A DNA stretch of 7,491 bases, taken from Flavobacteriales bacterium (GTDB lineage Bacteria; Bacteroidota; Bacteroidia; Flavobacteriales; Flavobacteriaceae). A program made the position numbers and the translations under genes. Shown here piece after piece: positions 1 through 6,986 of this stretch; the first letter of the stretch is position 1, and each line of letters starts with the position of its first letter. The DNA lies in contig JALSTJ010000402.1 in assembly GCA_026983815.1 (NCBI GenBank), forward strand, positions 1 to 7,491, written 5' to 3'. Below the pieces are notes generated by a model. It ran no database searches. It was not told where the DNA came from and saw only the letters and a program-made list of their open reading frames with translations.

Positions 1-100
1 GAAATCAATTTTGTACTAAATATTTTTTTAAATTAAAAGTAACATTTTGATATATATAAATAATAAAAATGATGGGAAAATTGTGTTAACACACCCCCAG

Positions 101-117
101 CCCCTCTCATAGAGGGG
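101..117. repeat. Short GC-rich hairpin, 7-bp stem
   Basis: CCCCTCT at 101-107 and AGAGGGG at 111-117 form a perfect 7-bp stem with a CAT loop. The surrounding context, a C-rich run before it and GCTTTGAGGC after it, matches my recollection of a dispersed flavobacterial intergenic repeat. No T-run follows on either strand, so it is not a typical intrinsic terminator. Confidence 0.6.
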
Positions 118-191
118 AGCTTTGAGGCGAATGAATATAGTCTTATCGGCATACGAGGATTTTTCGTGAAATTTGAAGTGAATGGAACGTA

Positions 192-262
192 AAACTGTCT
201 GCTGTTTGAGGTTACGTTAATGATATATTTAGAAAAATTATTCAACCGAGTTCAGACAGTTT
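192..262. repeat. Long-loop inverted repeat, 10-bp arms
   Basis: AAACTGTCTG at 192-201 is the exact reverse complement of CAGACAGTTT at 253-262. Inside, GGTT (210-213) can pair with AACC (244-247), giving a two-tier stem around an AT-rich loop. It is probably part of a composite intergenic repeat covering roughly 91-340. Function unknown; it could be a structured transcript or a transposase-mobilised palindromic unit. Confidence 0.55.
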
Positions 263-313
263 AGTGTAATGAACAAAAAATTTAGAAAAATACTCGTCAG
301 CCTAGATTTTTTG

Positions 314-340
314 TTACTTTTTCATCGATGGAAAAAGTAA
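314..340. repeat. Hairpin with 10-bp perfect arms
   Basis: TTACTTTTTC at 314-323 and GAAAAAGTAA at 331-340 are perfect reverse complements around a 7-nt ATCGATG loop. It follows a GCCTAGATTTTTT context that I associate with flavobacterial intergenic repeats. The + strand downstream is A-rich rather than T-rich, so termination is doubtful. Confidence 0.6.
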
Positions 341-384
341 AAATTATATTTATTTAGGACAGGATTGACAAGAAATAATTAAAA

Positions 385-427
385 AAATTTATGGGAGAGC
401 GAAGCGGTTCCTTGTGTGCATAAATTT
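385..427. repeat. Inverted repeat 41 bp before the GH65 start
   Basis: AAATTTATG at 385-393 and CATAAATTT at 419-427 are a perfect 9-bp inverted repeat with a 25-nt interior that is more GC-rich than its surroundings. The right arm overlaps the TAAATTTG (421-428) that resembles a -7 box. It may be an operator, a leader RNA stem or another dispersed repeat; the sequence alone does not decide. Confidence 0.45.
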
Positions 428-468
428 GGAATTGCTTCATAATTAATAAATTACAAAATTTTAAACAT

Positions 469-2799
469 ATGAAAAAAAATCATCATATACTTCCTTCCGA
501 GTGGTCGATAATTATTGATCAATACTATCCCGAACAAACACAAGCAATGGAAAGTATTTTTAGTTTGGGAAACGGATATATGGGACAAAGAGCCAATTTT
601 GAAGAGGATTTTAGCGGCAAAACATTGCAAGGAAGTTATATCGGAGGAATTTATTATCCCGATAAAACACGTGTCGGCTGGTGGAAAAACGGCTATCCCG
701 AATATTTTGCAAAAGTTTTGAATGCACCCAATTGGATAGGAATTCATATCAAAATAAACGGCGAAACTTTGGACTTGAACAAAGCGACTGTAAAAGATTT
801 TTATCAAGAATTGAATATGCAAGAGGGCTGGCTGTTTCGTAAATTTTTGGTCGAAATGAAAAACGGAAGTGTTGTTGCGGTGGAAACTTTTCGGTTTTTG
901 AGTATGAAAATCAAAGAAGTGGGAGCCATCCGTTATTCCGTTCAAGCGATAAATTTTGACGGTTTGATTGAGATTGCACCTTATATAGATGCCGGCATTC
1001 ATAATCAAGATGCCAATTATGACGAATATTTTTGGAAAATAAATGATTTACAAACTTTTGATAATCAAGCATATATAATTTCCGAAACCTTAAAAACAAA
1101 TTTTGGTGTATGCACGGGAATGCTGTATCATTTTGAGAAAAATCATCAAAAAATAAATAGCAAACCCATCATTGAAAAAACGGATAAAAAAATTGCCCAT
1201 TATCATCCGTTTGAAGTAAAGAAAGGAGATGTTTTAACGCTTACAAAATTCGGGGGATATACCCAAACGATGAATGTTCCTTATGAACGACTTCAAACAA
1301 TAATGCAAGAAAAATTAGTAGAAGCCGACAAAAAAGGTTTTTTTGAACTTTTGGAACAACAAGCAACAGAATGGAAAAAAATATGGCAAACTTCCGATAT
1401 TGAAATCGAAGGAGATGTGAGTGCCCAACAAGGGATTCGTTTTAATATTTTTCAACTCAATCAGACATATACCGGCGAAGATTCCCGTCTGAATATCGGA
1501 CCCAAAGGTTTTACCGGTGAAAAATACGGCGGGAGCACTTATTGGGACACCGAAGCCCTTTGCCTACCGTTTTATATGGCAACCAAAGGAGAAAAAGTGG
1601 CTGAAAACCTTTTGCTATATCGTTACAATCACTTGGAAAAAGCCATTGAAAACGCCCGAAAATTAGGATTTGGAAACGGAGCGGCACTCTATCCGATGGT
1701 TACGATGAACGGCGAAGAATGTCATAACGAATGGGAAATCACTTTTGAAGAAATTCACCGAAACGGAGCAATGGTTTATGCCATATATAATCATTCAAAT
1801 TATACGGGCACTACCGAATATATTGATAATTACGGAATTGATGTAATGGTAGGTATCAGCCGTTTTTGGGTGCAACGTTTCAATTTTTCCGAAGCCAAAC
1901 AACAATATGTAATGCTGGGAGTTACCGGACCCAATGAATATGAAAACAACGTCAATAATAATTTTTATACCAATTATATCGCCAAATGGTCGGTGGAATA
2001 TACTTTGGAAAATCTGGAACGGATTAAAAATAAAAATCCTGAAAAATATGCCGAAATTTCAAAAAGATTAAATCTGTCGGAAGCCGAACTCAATCGATGG
2101 CAAAAAATCATTTCCAATGTTTATTTTCCCTTTGATGATAAACGAAATATTTTCTTACAACAAGATGGTTTTTTAGATAAAGAAATTAAACCCGCTACTG
2201 AAATTCCACAAGGAGAACGACCAATCAATCAACATTGGTCTTGGGATAGAATTTTGCGTTCTTGCTATATCAAACAAGCGGATACCTTGCAAGGTTTGTA
2301 TTTTTTTGAAAACCGATTTGATAACGAAACCATAAAACGTCATTTTGATTTTTATGAACCTTTGACTGTTCACGAATCGTCTTTATCGCCTTGTGTGCAT
2401 AGTATTTTAGCTGCTACAATCGATAGAGATGAAAAAGCTTATGAAATGTATTTACGCACCGCCCGTTTGGATTTGGACGATTATAACCACGAAGTGGATG
2501 AAGGACTTCATATCACAAGTATGGCAGGAACTTGGTTGGCGATTGTGCAAGGATTCGGAGGAATGAGAAATTTTGATAACCAACTGATTTTCAGCCCGAA
2601 AATTCCAAAACAGTGGAAGTCTTATAGTTTTAAAATAAATTATAGAGGAGCGATTATAAAAGTTTCGGTTAATAATCGGGAAGTTAAGATTGAAAACTTG
2701 TCGAAAAAAAACATTGCTTTTGAAATTTACGGAAAACCGATTAGATTAGAAGGAAATAATATGTATGTAAACAAGAAAACGGAACAAGTAAATGGCTAA
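469..2799 (+). CDS. Glycoside hydrolase family 65 phosphorylase, probable maltose phosphorylase
   Basis: This 776-residue protein is full length for bacterial GH65 disaccharide phosphorylases. It should catalyse reversible phosphorolysis of maltose to glucose and beta-D-glucose 1-phosphate. No signal peptide is present, so it is cytoplasmic. Visible landmarks: N-terminal sandwich domain opening with a SLGNGYMG motif; YGGSTYWDTE in the (alpha/alpha)6 catalytic barrel; HNEWEITFE at 419-427, matching the His-to-Glu loop 3 that marks maltose-specific members; TGPNEYEN with Glu490 as the expected catalytic acid; KQADTLQG at 602-609; and HESSLS at 635-640 in the phosphate-binding part. The small C-terminal beta domain is present. 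The ATG at 469 lies just before conserved N-terminal sequence and has no Shine-Dalgarno, as usual in Bacteroidota. The GH13 neighbours agree with maltose as substrate. Trehalose or kojibiose specificity is less likely but not excluded without alignment. Confidence 0.93.
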   Translation: MKKNHHILPSEWSIIIDQYYPEQTQAMESIFSLGNGYMGQRANFEEDFSGKTLQGSYIGGIYYPDKTRVGWWKNGYPEYFAKVLNAPNWIGIHIKINGETLDLNKATVKDFYQELNMQEGWLFRKFLVEMKNGSVVAVETFRFLSMKIKEVGAIRYSVQAINFDGLIEIAPYIDAGIHNQDANYDEYFWKINDLQTFDNQAYIISETLKTNFGVCTGMLYHFEKNHQKINSKPIIEKTDKKIAHYHPFEVKKGDVLTLTKFGGYTQTMNVPYERLQTIMQEKLVEADKKGFFELLEQQATEWKKIWQTSDIEIEGDVSAQQGIRFNIFQLNQTYTGEDSRLNIGPKGFTGEKYGGSTYWDTEALCLPFYMATKGEKVAENLLLYRYNHLEKAIENARKLGFGNGAALYPMVTMNGEECHNEWEITFEEIHRNGAMVYAIYNHSNYTGTTEYIDNYGIDVMVGISRFWVQRFNFSEAKQQYVMLGVTGPNEYENNVNNNFYTNYIAKWSVEYTLENLERIKNKNPEKYAEISKRLNLSEAELNRWQKIISNVYFPFDDKRNIFLQQDGFLDKEIKPATEIPQGERPINQHWSWDRILRSCYIKQADTLQGLYFFENRFDNETIKRHFDFYEPLTVHESSLSPCVHSILAATIDRDEKAYEMYLRTARLDLDDYNHEVDEGLHITSMAGTWLAIVQGFGGMRNFDNQLIFSPKIPKQWKSYSFKINYRGAIIKVSVNNREVKIENLSKKNIAFEIYGKPIRLEGNNMYVNKKTEQVNG

Positions 2800-2880
2800 T
2801 CGGAAAGAATCGAAGTTAAAAAAATGCGTTGTCGTTGGCGGTATGCCCGCGTGAGGGATTGTAGCGATAGCTCCCGCACT

Positions 2881-2957
2881 GCAAAACACTACAAAAACAC
2901 AAGAAAAAGAGCGACCATAGAAGCTCCTTTTTCTTGTTAGTTTTTTGTGTGTTTTGC
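2881..2957. repeat. 77-nt imperfect hairpin
   Basis: Outer arms GCAAAACAC (2881-2889) and GTGTTTTGC (2949-2957) pair perfectly; ACAAAAA (2891-2897) pairs with TTTTTGT (2942-2948); and CAAGAAAAAGAGC (2900-2912) pairs with 2923-2936 with a single bulged C, around a 10-nt loop. A further segment, TCCCGC (2872-2877), can pair with GTGGGA (2960-2965) including one G-T pair. The T-rich 3' arm could give terminator-like or RNA-stabilising behaviour, but no poly-T tail follows the hairpin. Confidence 0.75.
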
Positions 2958-2984
2958 CGGTGGGACTATAAGCGGAAAGCCCGA

Positions 2985-3000
2985 CCCCGATAGTTCGGGG
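2985..3000. repeat. Small GC-rich hairpin before the GH13 gene
   Basis: CCCCGA (2985-2990) and TCGGGG (2995-3000) form a perfect 6-bp stem with a TAGT loop, ending 23 bp before the GH13 start codon. It is the 3' part of the composite intergenic repeat. It lacks a following T-run on the + strand. Confidence 0.6.
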
Positions 3001-3023
3001 ACACGCCCAAAAAATATAAATAG

Positions 3024-4871
3024 ATGAGAATAAGATTTTTAATACTAATATTGTTTTTTTCCGGTTTTATTCGGGGACAAAAGCTCCAAAAAATTGAACC
3101 GCCGTTTTGGTGGAGCAGTATGCAAAATTCCGAATTACAAATTTTGTTATATGGTAAAAACATAGCAAAATATGAAGTGGAAGTCGGTAAAGCAAAATTA
3201 TTGAACGTTATTAAAACCGAAAATCCGAATTATATTTTCCTTTTAACCGATGTATCGGGATTGCCTGCCGGATTTTTTAATATTTATCTGAAAAATAAGG
3301 GAAAAATAGTCCAAAAAATAAGCTATGAACTGAAAAAACGCTCAAAAAATTCACGCAATAGAAAAGGTTTTGACAGCTCGGATGTCATATATCTGTTGAT
3401 GCCCGACCGTTTTTCCAACGGAAATCCCTTGAATGACAGCGTAACCGAAATGTCGGAAAAAGCCGACCGAAATAATCCCAACGGAAGACACGGTGGTGAT
3501 ATTCAGGGAATTATAAATCACTTGGATTACTTGAAAGATTTGGGAGTTACAAGTCTTTGGAGCACGCCGTTATTGTCGGATAACGAACATAGATATTCTT
3601 ATCATACTTATGCACAAAGCGATTTGTATCATATCGACCCGCGTTATGGAACGAATGCAGATTATAAGAAATTGGCAGAGGAACTCCATAAACGGAAAAT
3701 GAAATTGATTATGGATTATGTGGTGAATCATTGGGGAAGTCAGCATTGGATGATACGGGATTTACCGATGAAAAATTGGATAACTTATTGGGATTCCGGC
3801 GATAATGGTTTTAAACGAAGCAATTACCGAATGAGCACTCAATTTGACCCGAATGTTGCCGAAATTGACAAAAAAGAATGTGTAAACGGTTGGTTTGATC
3901 GTTCGATGCCGGATATGAATTTGAAAAATCCTATTTTGCTAAAATACATCACGCAAAACGCCATTTGGTGGATAGAATACGCCGGATTGGACGGCTTGCG
4001 CGTGGACACTTACTCCTACAATGACAAAGAAGGAATTGCCCAATGGACAAAAGCTATATTGGATGAATACCCTTCAATAAATATTGTAGGCGAAGTTTGG
4101 ATGCACAATCAAGCACAAATCGCTTATTGGCAAAAAAACAGTCGTATCGGCGCCATACAATCGTATAATTCATATTTGCCTTCGGTGATGGATTTTACGC
4201 TTTACGATGCGATAAAGAAAATGTTTAACGAACAGGCAACTTGGTTTAAAGGAATGATTCGAGCATACGATAATTTTACAAATGATTTTTTGTATCCCAA
4301 TCCCGATAATATTATGGTTTTCTTGGGAAATCACGATGTTACAAGGATAAACACGATTTTAAAAAACGATTTTGATAAATATAAACTGGCTTTAACGCTA
4401 ATTTTGTCTACACGTGGAATTCCCCAATTATATTATGGCGATGAAATAGGAATGACCGGAGATAAAAATAACGGAGATGCCGATTTGCGTAAAGATTTCC
4501 CGGGAGGTTGGAAAGATGACAAACAAAATGCTTTTAATGAAAAAAACAGAACCGCCGAGCAAAACAAATATTATCATTTTACTCGTAAATTATTGAATTA
4601 CAGAAAGAATAACGATGTATTACATACGGGAAAACTGCTTCAATTTGTGCCGGTAAATAATGTGTATGTTTATTTTAGATTGAAAGATGATAAAAGTATA
4701 ATGATCGTTTTGAATAACTCGGATAAAACACAAATTTTGGATTTAAAACGATTTTCGGAAGGAATAAAATCCTATAAAAAAGGGAAAGATATCATCAGTG
4801 GAAAAATATTGGAAATGAATAATCAATTGATTATCCAAAAGAAAAGTGCAATGTTGATTGAATTGTATTGA
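3024..4871 (+). CDS. Periplasmic GH13 cyclomaltodextrinase/neopullulanase-type amylase (SusA-like)
   Basis: This 615-residue alpha-glucan hydrolase is close in size and layout to the periplasmic neopullulanase SusA. Residues 1-19 are a Sec signal peptide (basic start, hydrophobic core, cleavage probably near IRGQ) without a lipobox. Residues about 20-105 resemble the cyclomaltodextrinase N-terminal domain (EPPFWWSSM, then LLYGKNI). The GH13 barrel follows, with all four classical regions: DYVVNH (231-236); GLRVD with nucleophile Asp328; EVW with acid/base Glu357; and NHD with Asp438. Region V-type sequence and GIPQLYYGDEIGM are also intact, and a C-terminal beta domain runs from about 530. 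It should be active on maltodextrins, cyclodextrins or pullulan, producing maltose-size products for the GH65 enzyme. The ATG at 3024 gives an ideal signal peptide. Exact substrate preference cannot be read from the sequence. Confidence 0.92.
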   Translation: MRIRFLILILFFSGFIRGQKLQKIEPPFWWSSMQNSELQILLYGKNIAKYEVEVGKAKLLNVIKTENPNYIFLLTDVSGLPAGFFNIYLKNKGKIVQKISYELKKRSKNSRNRKGFDSSDVIYLLMPDRFSNGNPLNDSVTEMSEKADRNNPNGRHGGDIQGIINHLDYLKDLGVTSLWSTPLLSDNEHRYSYHTYAQSDLYHIDPRYGTNADYKKLAEELHKRKMKLIMDYVVNHWGSQHWMIRDLPMKNWITYWDSGDNGFKRSNYRMSTQFDPNVAEIDKKECVNGWFDRSMPDMNLKNPILLKYITQNAIWWIEYAGLDGLRVDTYSYNDKEGIAQWTKAILDEYPSINIVGEVWMHNQAQIAYWQKNSRIGAIQSYNSYLPSVMDFTLYDAIKKMFNEQATWFKGMIRAYDNFTNDFLYPNPDNIMVFLGNHDVTRINTILKNDFDKYKLALTLILSTRGIPQLYYGDEIGMTGDKNNGDADLRKDFPGGWKDDKQNAFNEKNRTAEQNKYYHFTRKLLNYRKNNDVLHTGKLLQFVPVNNVYVYFRLKDDKSIMIVLNNSDKTQILDLKRFSEGIKSYKKGKDIISGKILEMNNQLIIQKKSAMLIELY

Positions 4872-4963
4872 GTTTGACAGTTTCTTGAAAGTTTTCAACA
4901 GGCTTAAAGGTATGAAAACAAACAAGAAGTAGAAAAACATATTAAGCTGTGAGAATATTAATA

Positions 4964-4991
4964 CCTTCAAGGTGTTTGGAAACCTTGAAGG
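4964..4991. repeat. Perfect 10-bp inverted repeat after the GH13 gene
   Basis: CCTTCAAGGT (4964-4973) and ACCTTGAAGG (4982-4991) pair perfectly around an 8-nt loop, 92 bp past the GH13 stop codon. It could work as a transcription terminator or 3'-end stabiliser that separates the maltodextrin genes from the AbiE-like pair, but an A/G-rich rather than T-rich stretch follows, so an intrinsic terminator is not proven. Similar CCTTCAAGG hairpins are, from memory, frequent between flavobacterial genes. The rest of 4872-5030 shows nothing coding. Confidence 0.6.
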
Positions 4992-5032
4992 AAAAAGGAA
5001 GTGATGAAAGATTTCAAGGTTCAATTTCAAAA

Positions 5033-5100
5033 ATTTGCCAATTATTTTATTTATTGGTATATTTTTGATATCAAATATTTGCCAATTTTTATTATATTTG
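5033..5100 (+). promoter_or_regulatory. Probable promoter and operator of the DUF6577/AbiEii pair
   Basis: TATATTTG at 5093-5100 matches the Bacteroidota -7 box TAnnTTTG and lies 21 bp before the ATG at 5122, predicting a very short leader. Upstream is a perfect 12-bp palindrome TTTGATATCAAA (5064-5075), whose left half supplies a TTTG that could be the -33 box, though its 25-bp gap to the -7 box is longer than typical. An 11-bp direct repeat ATTTGCCAATT occurs at 5033-5043 and 5077-5087, 44 bp apart, about four helical turns. An ATTGG at 5053-5057 is the inverse of the CCAAT within the repeat. This layout suits autorepression by the winged-helix first gene product, as known for AbiEi, but binding is inferred. 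Confidence 0.45.
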
Positions 5101-5121
5101 CATCGAATAAATTATAGAAAA

Positions 5122-5886
5122 ATGCCTAAAATTATTGAAAACATACTCATAGAAAAATTTAAAGAAACAGATTTTTTCTCACGAAAAGATCTATTGGAAT
5201 TTTATAAAAATTTCGAACCGAATTTGAAAGAAGGCACATTTGGGTGGAGGATTTATGATCTTAAAAGCAGAAACATAATCAAACCGTTAAAAAGAGGTCT
5301 TTATACTATTTCACACAAACCCGAATACAGACCCGATATTTCCCGTGATATTTTAAAACTTGCAAAAGTAATTTCAAAAAAATTTGAAGATGTAAAATAT
5401 TGCCTTTGGGATACCGACTGGATAAATGAATTTTCACAACATCAATCGAGTAAAAAAATAATCATAATTGAAATTGAAAAGGATTTTGTAGAGTCATTAT
5501 TTTTTGAACTAAAAGACAATTTCAAGTTTGACTTCTACCTAAATCCCGATGAAAAAACCATTGATTTTTATATCGCGGAAAGTAAAAATCCTGTTGTTAT
5601 AAAAAAACTTATCAGCAGATCTCCGATTTCGAAAAGAAAAGAAAAGAAAATAAAATTTTATACACCTTTACTTGAAAAAATATTAGTAGATCTTTTTGCA
5701 GAAGATAAATTATTCTATCTCTATCAGGGAACGGAACTGGTTCACGTGTTTGAGAACGCTTTAAAAAACTATACGATAAATTATACCAAACTGTTTAGTT
5801 ATGCAAGACGAAGGGATAAAGAACAAGAGATAAAACAATTTATGAACAACAATTTTTATGACCTTCTAAAAAAAATAATCAAATGA
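5122..5886 (+). CDS. DUF6577-like winged-helix protein, probable AbiEi-type antitoxin
   Basis: The product is 254 residues from the ATG at 5122. I believe it belongs to the DUF6577 family, often found directly before AbiEii genes. Residues about 5-65 look like the winged-helix module of AbiEi-type antitoxins: a FSRKDLLEFY helix, TFGWRIYDLKSRNII recognition-helix region, then a wing ending KRGLYTIS. The middle and C-terminal parts are lysine-rich alpha/beta sequence without a catalytic motif I recognise. No signal peptide or membrane segment belongs to this start. The frame stays open upstream to a TTG at 5035, but that would add a hydrophobic 29-residue leader encoded by the promoter region, so I reject it. 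The stop overlaps the next start as ATGA, indicating translational coupling. Likely role: repress its own operon and neutralise the AbiEii toxin; inferred from family and context. Confidence 0.75.
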   Translation: MPKIIENILIEKFKETDFFSRKDLLEFYKNFEPNLKEGTFGWRIYDLKSRNIIKPLKRGLYTISHKPEYRPDISRDILKLAKVISKKFEDVKYCLWDTDWINEFSQHQSSKKIIIIEIEKDFVESLFFELKDNFKFDFYLNPDEKTIDFYIAESKNPVVIKKLISRSPISKRKEKKIKFYTPLLEKILVDLFAEDKLFYLYQGTELVHVFENALKNYTINYTKLFSYARRRDKEQEIKQFMNNNFYDLLKKIIK

Positions 5887-6986
5887 TAAAGGAACATTGT
5901 TTTACGGAAGAATGGTTAGATACTTTCAAAAACCAAAAAGAGTATAAGCGAATCGATAAGATTATCCTTGAAAAAATGATTTATGCATTTCATTTATTGG
6001 AACGTCTAAAAGCCAATGGACTCGATTTTGTGTTTAAGGGTGGAACTAGTTTGTTATTACTGCTTGATGAGGAAAACAGGTTCTCAATTGATATTGATAT
6101 AATAAGTAACACCAATAGAAAAAATCTGGAATCAATACTACAAAAACTTGTTGATTCATCTAATTTCAAATCCTTTGAACCGGACGAAGCTCGTAGTTAT
6201 CAAAAGGGAATTCCAAAAGCTCACTATATTTTTTATTTTGATTCGGCTATTACAAAAAAATATTCAGGCAAAATTCTATTGGATGTATTGATTGAAAACA
6301 ATATTTACCCTGAACTCACCGAAAAACCCATACAAACCAAATGGATTGAAACCGAAAGTGATACATTCGTAAAAGTGCCGACTATTGATGCAATCGTAGG
6401 AGACAAACTTACTGCTTTTGCTCCTAATACTATTGGTATTCCGTATTTCAAAGGAAAAGGACAACAGTCATCCTCAATGGAAATTTGTAAACAATTATTT
6501 GATTTGAGTAAACTTTTCGAAAAAATAAAAAATATGAAAACCGTTATCAGAAGTTTTGAAGCATTTGCCAAACGAGAAATCAAATACCGATACGAGGATA
6601 CTTCAAAATTAACGACGGAGAAAGTATTACAAGACACAATAAACACTTGTGCAATTATAGCAAAACGAGGAAAAGGTTCAATAGATGAAAAAGAAAAATT
6701 CAAGGAACTGCAAAAAGGTATTAAAGCTTTCGGAACCGGTTTTTTAATGTCCGGCAAGTTCAGAATTGATGACGCCATTTCTGCAACAGCTCGGATTGCT
6801 TATTTATCGACAAAAATATTAAACAAAGATTTATCTCCTATTGAATATTTTCAAGGACAAGATATTACTAAATTAAATGTGAATAATCAAAACTGGAATT
6901 TCTTAAATCGACTCAAAAGACAACCGGATAAGTCCGGATTTTTCTATTGGTATAAAGCTCTTGAAATAATGAATTTGATTAATTAA
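5883..6986 (+). CDS. abiEii: AbiEii/AbiGii-type nucleotidyltransferase toxin
   Basis: This 367-residue protein has the hallmarks of the AbiEii nucleotidyltransferase toxins of type IV toxin-antitoxin and abortive infection systems. The polymerase-beta-like core shows FKGGTSL with GGTS at 53-56, then a DxD metal site at Asp70 and Asp72 (SIDIDII). GDKLTAFA with Lys175 matches the conserved Lys motif, and QLFDLSKLFE with Asp207 matches the later conserved Asp motif, so the catalytic set appears intact. Related toxins transfer nucleotides, in known cases to tRNA acceptor ends, blocking translation; the substrate here is unknown. Residues after about 230 form a helical C-terminal part; the protein is toward the long end for the family. 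The start overlaps the upstream stop by 4 bp, the usual antitoxin-toxin arrangement. The pair probably defends against phage or stabilises the locus. Confidence 0.87.
   Translation: MIKEHCFTEEWLDTFKNQKEYKRIDKIILEKMIYAFHLLERLKANGLDFVFKGGTSLLLLLDEENRFSIDIDIISNTNRKNLESILQKLVDSSNFKSFEPDEARSYQKGIPKAHYIFYFDSAITKKYSGKILLDVLIENNIYPELTEKPIQTKWIETESDTFVKVPTIDAIVGDKLTAFAPNTIGIPYFKGKGQQSSSMEICKQLFDLSKLFEKIKNMKTVIRSFEAFAKREIKYRYEDTSKLTTEKVLQDTINTCAIIAKRGKGSIDEKEKFKELQKGIKAFGTGFLMSGKFRIDDAISATARIAYLSTKILNKDLSPIEYFQGQDITKLNVNNQNWNFLNRLKRQPDKSGFFYWYKALEIMNLIN

Larger units (their letters stand above)
1..468. other. Intergenic region upstream of the GH65 gene, rich in inverted repeats
   Basis: I see no supportable gene here; the reading frames are short and broken. 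Three inverted repeats lie within about 100-340 and a fourth at 385-427, just before the GH65 gene; each is listed separately. The stretch from about 91 to 340 resembles, from memory, composite intergenic repeats found in many copies in flavobacterial genomes. A TAAATTTG at 421-428 fits the Bacteroidota -7 consensus TAnnTTTG, but I find no TTG at a suitable distance upstream, so I do not call it a promoter. The first bases could be the last codons of an upstream gene, but too few are visible to judge. Confidence 0.7.
2849..3006. repeat. Composite intergenic repeat between GH65 and GH13 genes
   Basis: The element is bounded by GCGTG at 2849-2853 and CACGC at 3002-3006, which can pair. Inside are two imperfect direct repeats, GGGATTGTAGCGATAGC (2855-2871) and GGGACTATAAGCGGAAAGC (2962-2980), flanking a long hairpin (2881-2957), followed by a small GC-rich hairpin (2985-3000). 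The words GTGAGGGATTGTAGCG and GCGGAAAGCCCGACC resemble, from memory, a family of intergenic repeats common in flavobacterial genomes. It is more GC-rich at its edges than the adjacent genes and has no convincing reading frame. It occupies nearly all of the 224-bp gap, so on a shared transcript it would form a large structure between the two genes. Confidence 0.65.

Noticed and set aside
1..36. Possible last codons of an upstream gene (frame 1 ends in TAA at 34-36)
   Set aside because: Only 11 codons are visible. A beta-phosphoglucomutase gene would be a plausible neighbour, but nothing in these codons supports it.
33..245. 70-residue reading frame on the - strand
   Set aside because: It runs across two inverted repeats of the intergenic block, has no recognisable domain, and reads like a translated dispersed repeat.
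451..1008. 185-residue reading frame on the - strand opposite the GH65 gene
   Set aside because: It is antisense to strongly conserved GH65 sequence and shows no family motif of its own.
2966..3163. 65-residue reading frame on the - strand at the GH13 5' end
   Set aside because: It spans the intergenic repeat and the GH13 signal peptide region, with no independent coding signal.
5868..5875. Run of eight A near the 3' end of the antitoxin gene as a phase-variable tract
   Set aside because: Such runs are common in AT-rich genes, and slippage here would alter only the last few residues.
6305..6778. 157-residue reading frame on the - strand opposite abiEii
   Set aside because: It is a serine- and phenylalanine-rich shadow of an AT-rich gene with intact catalytic motifs on the + strand.
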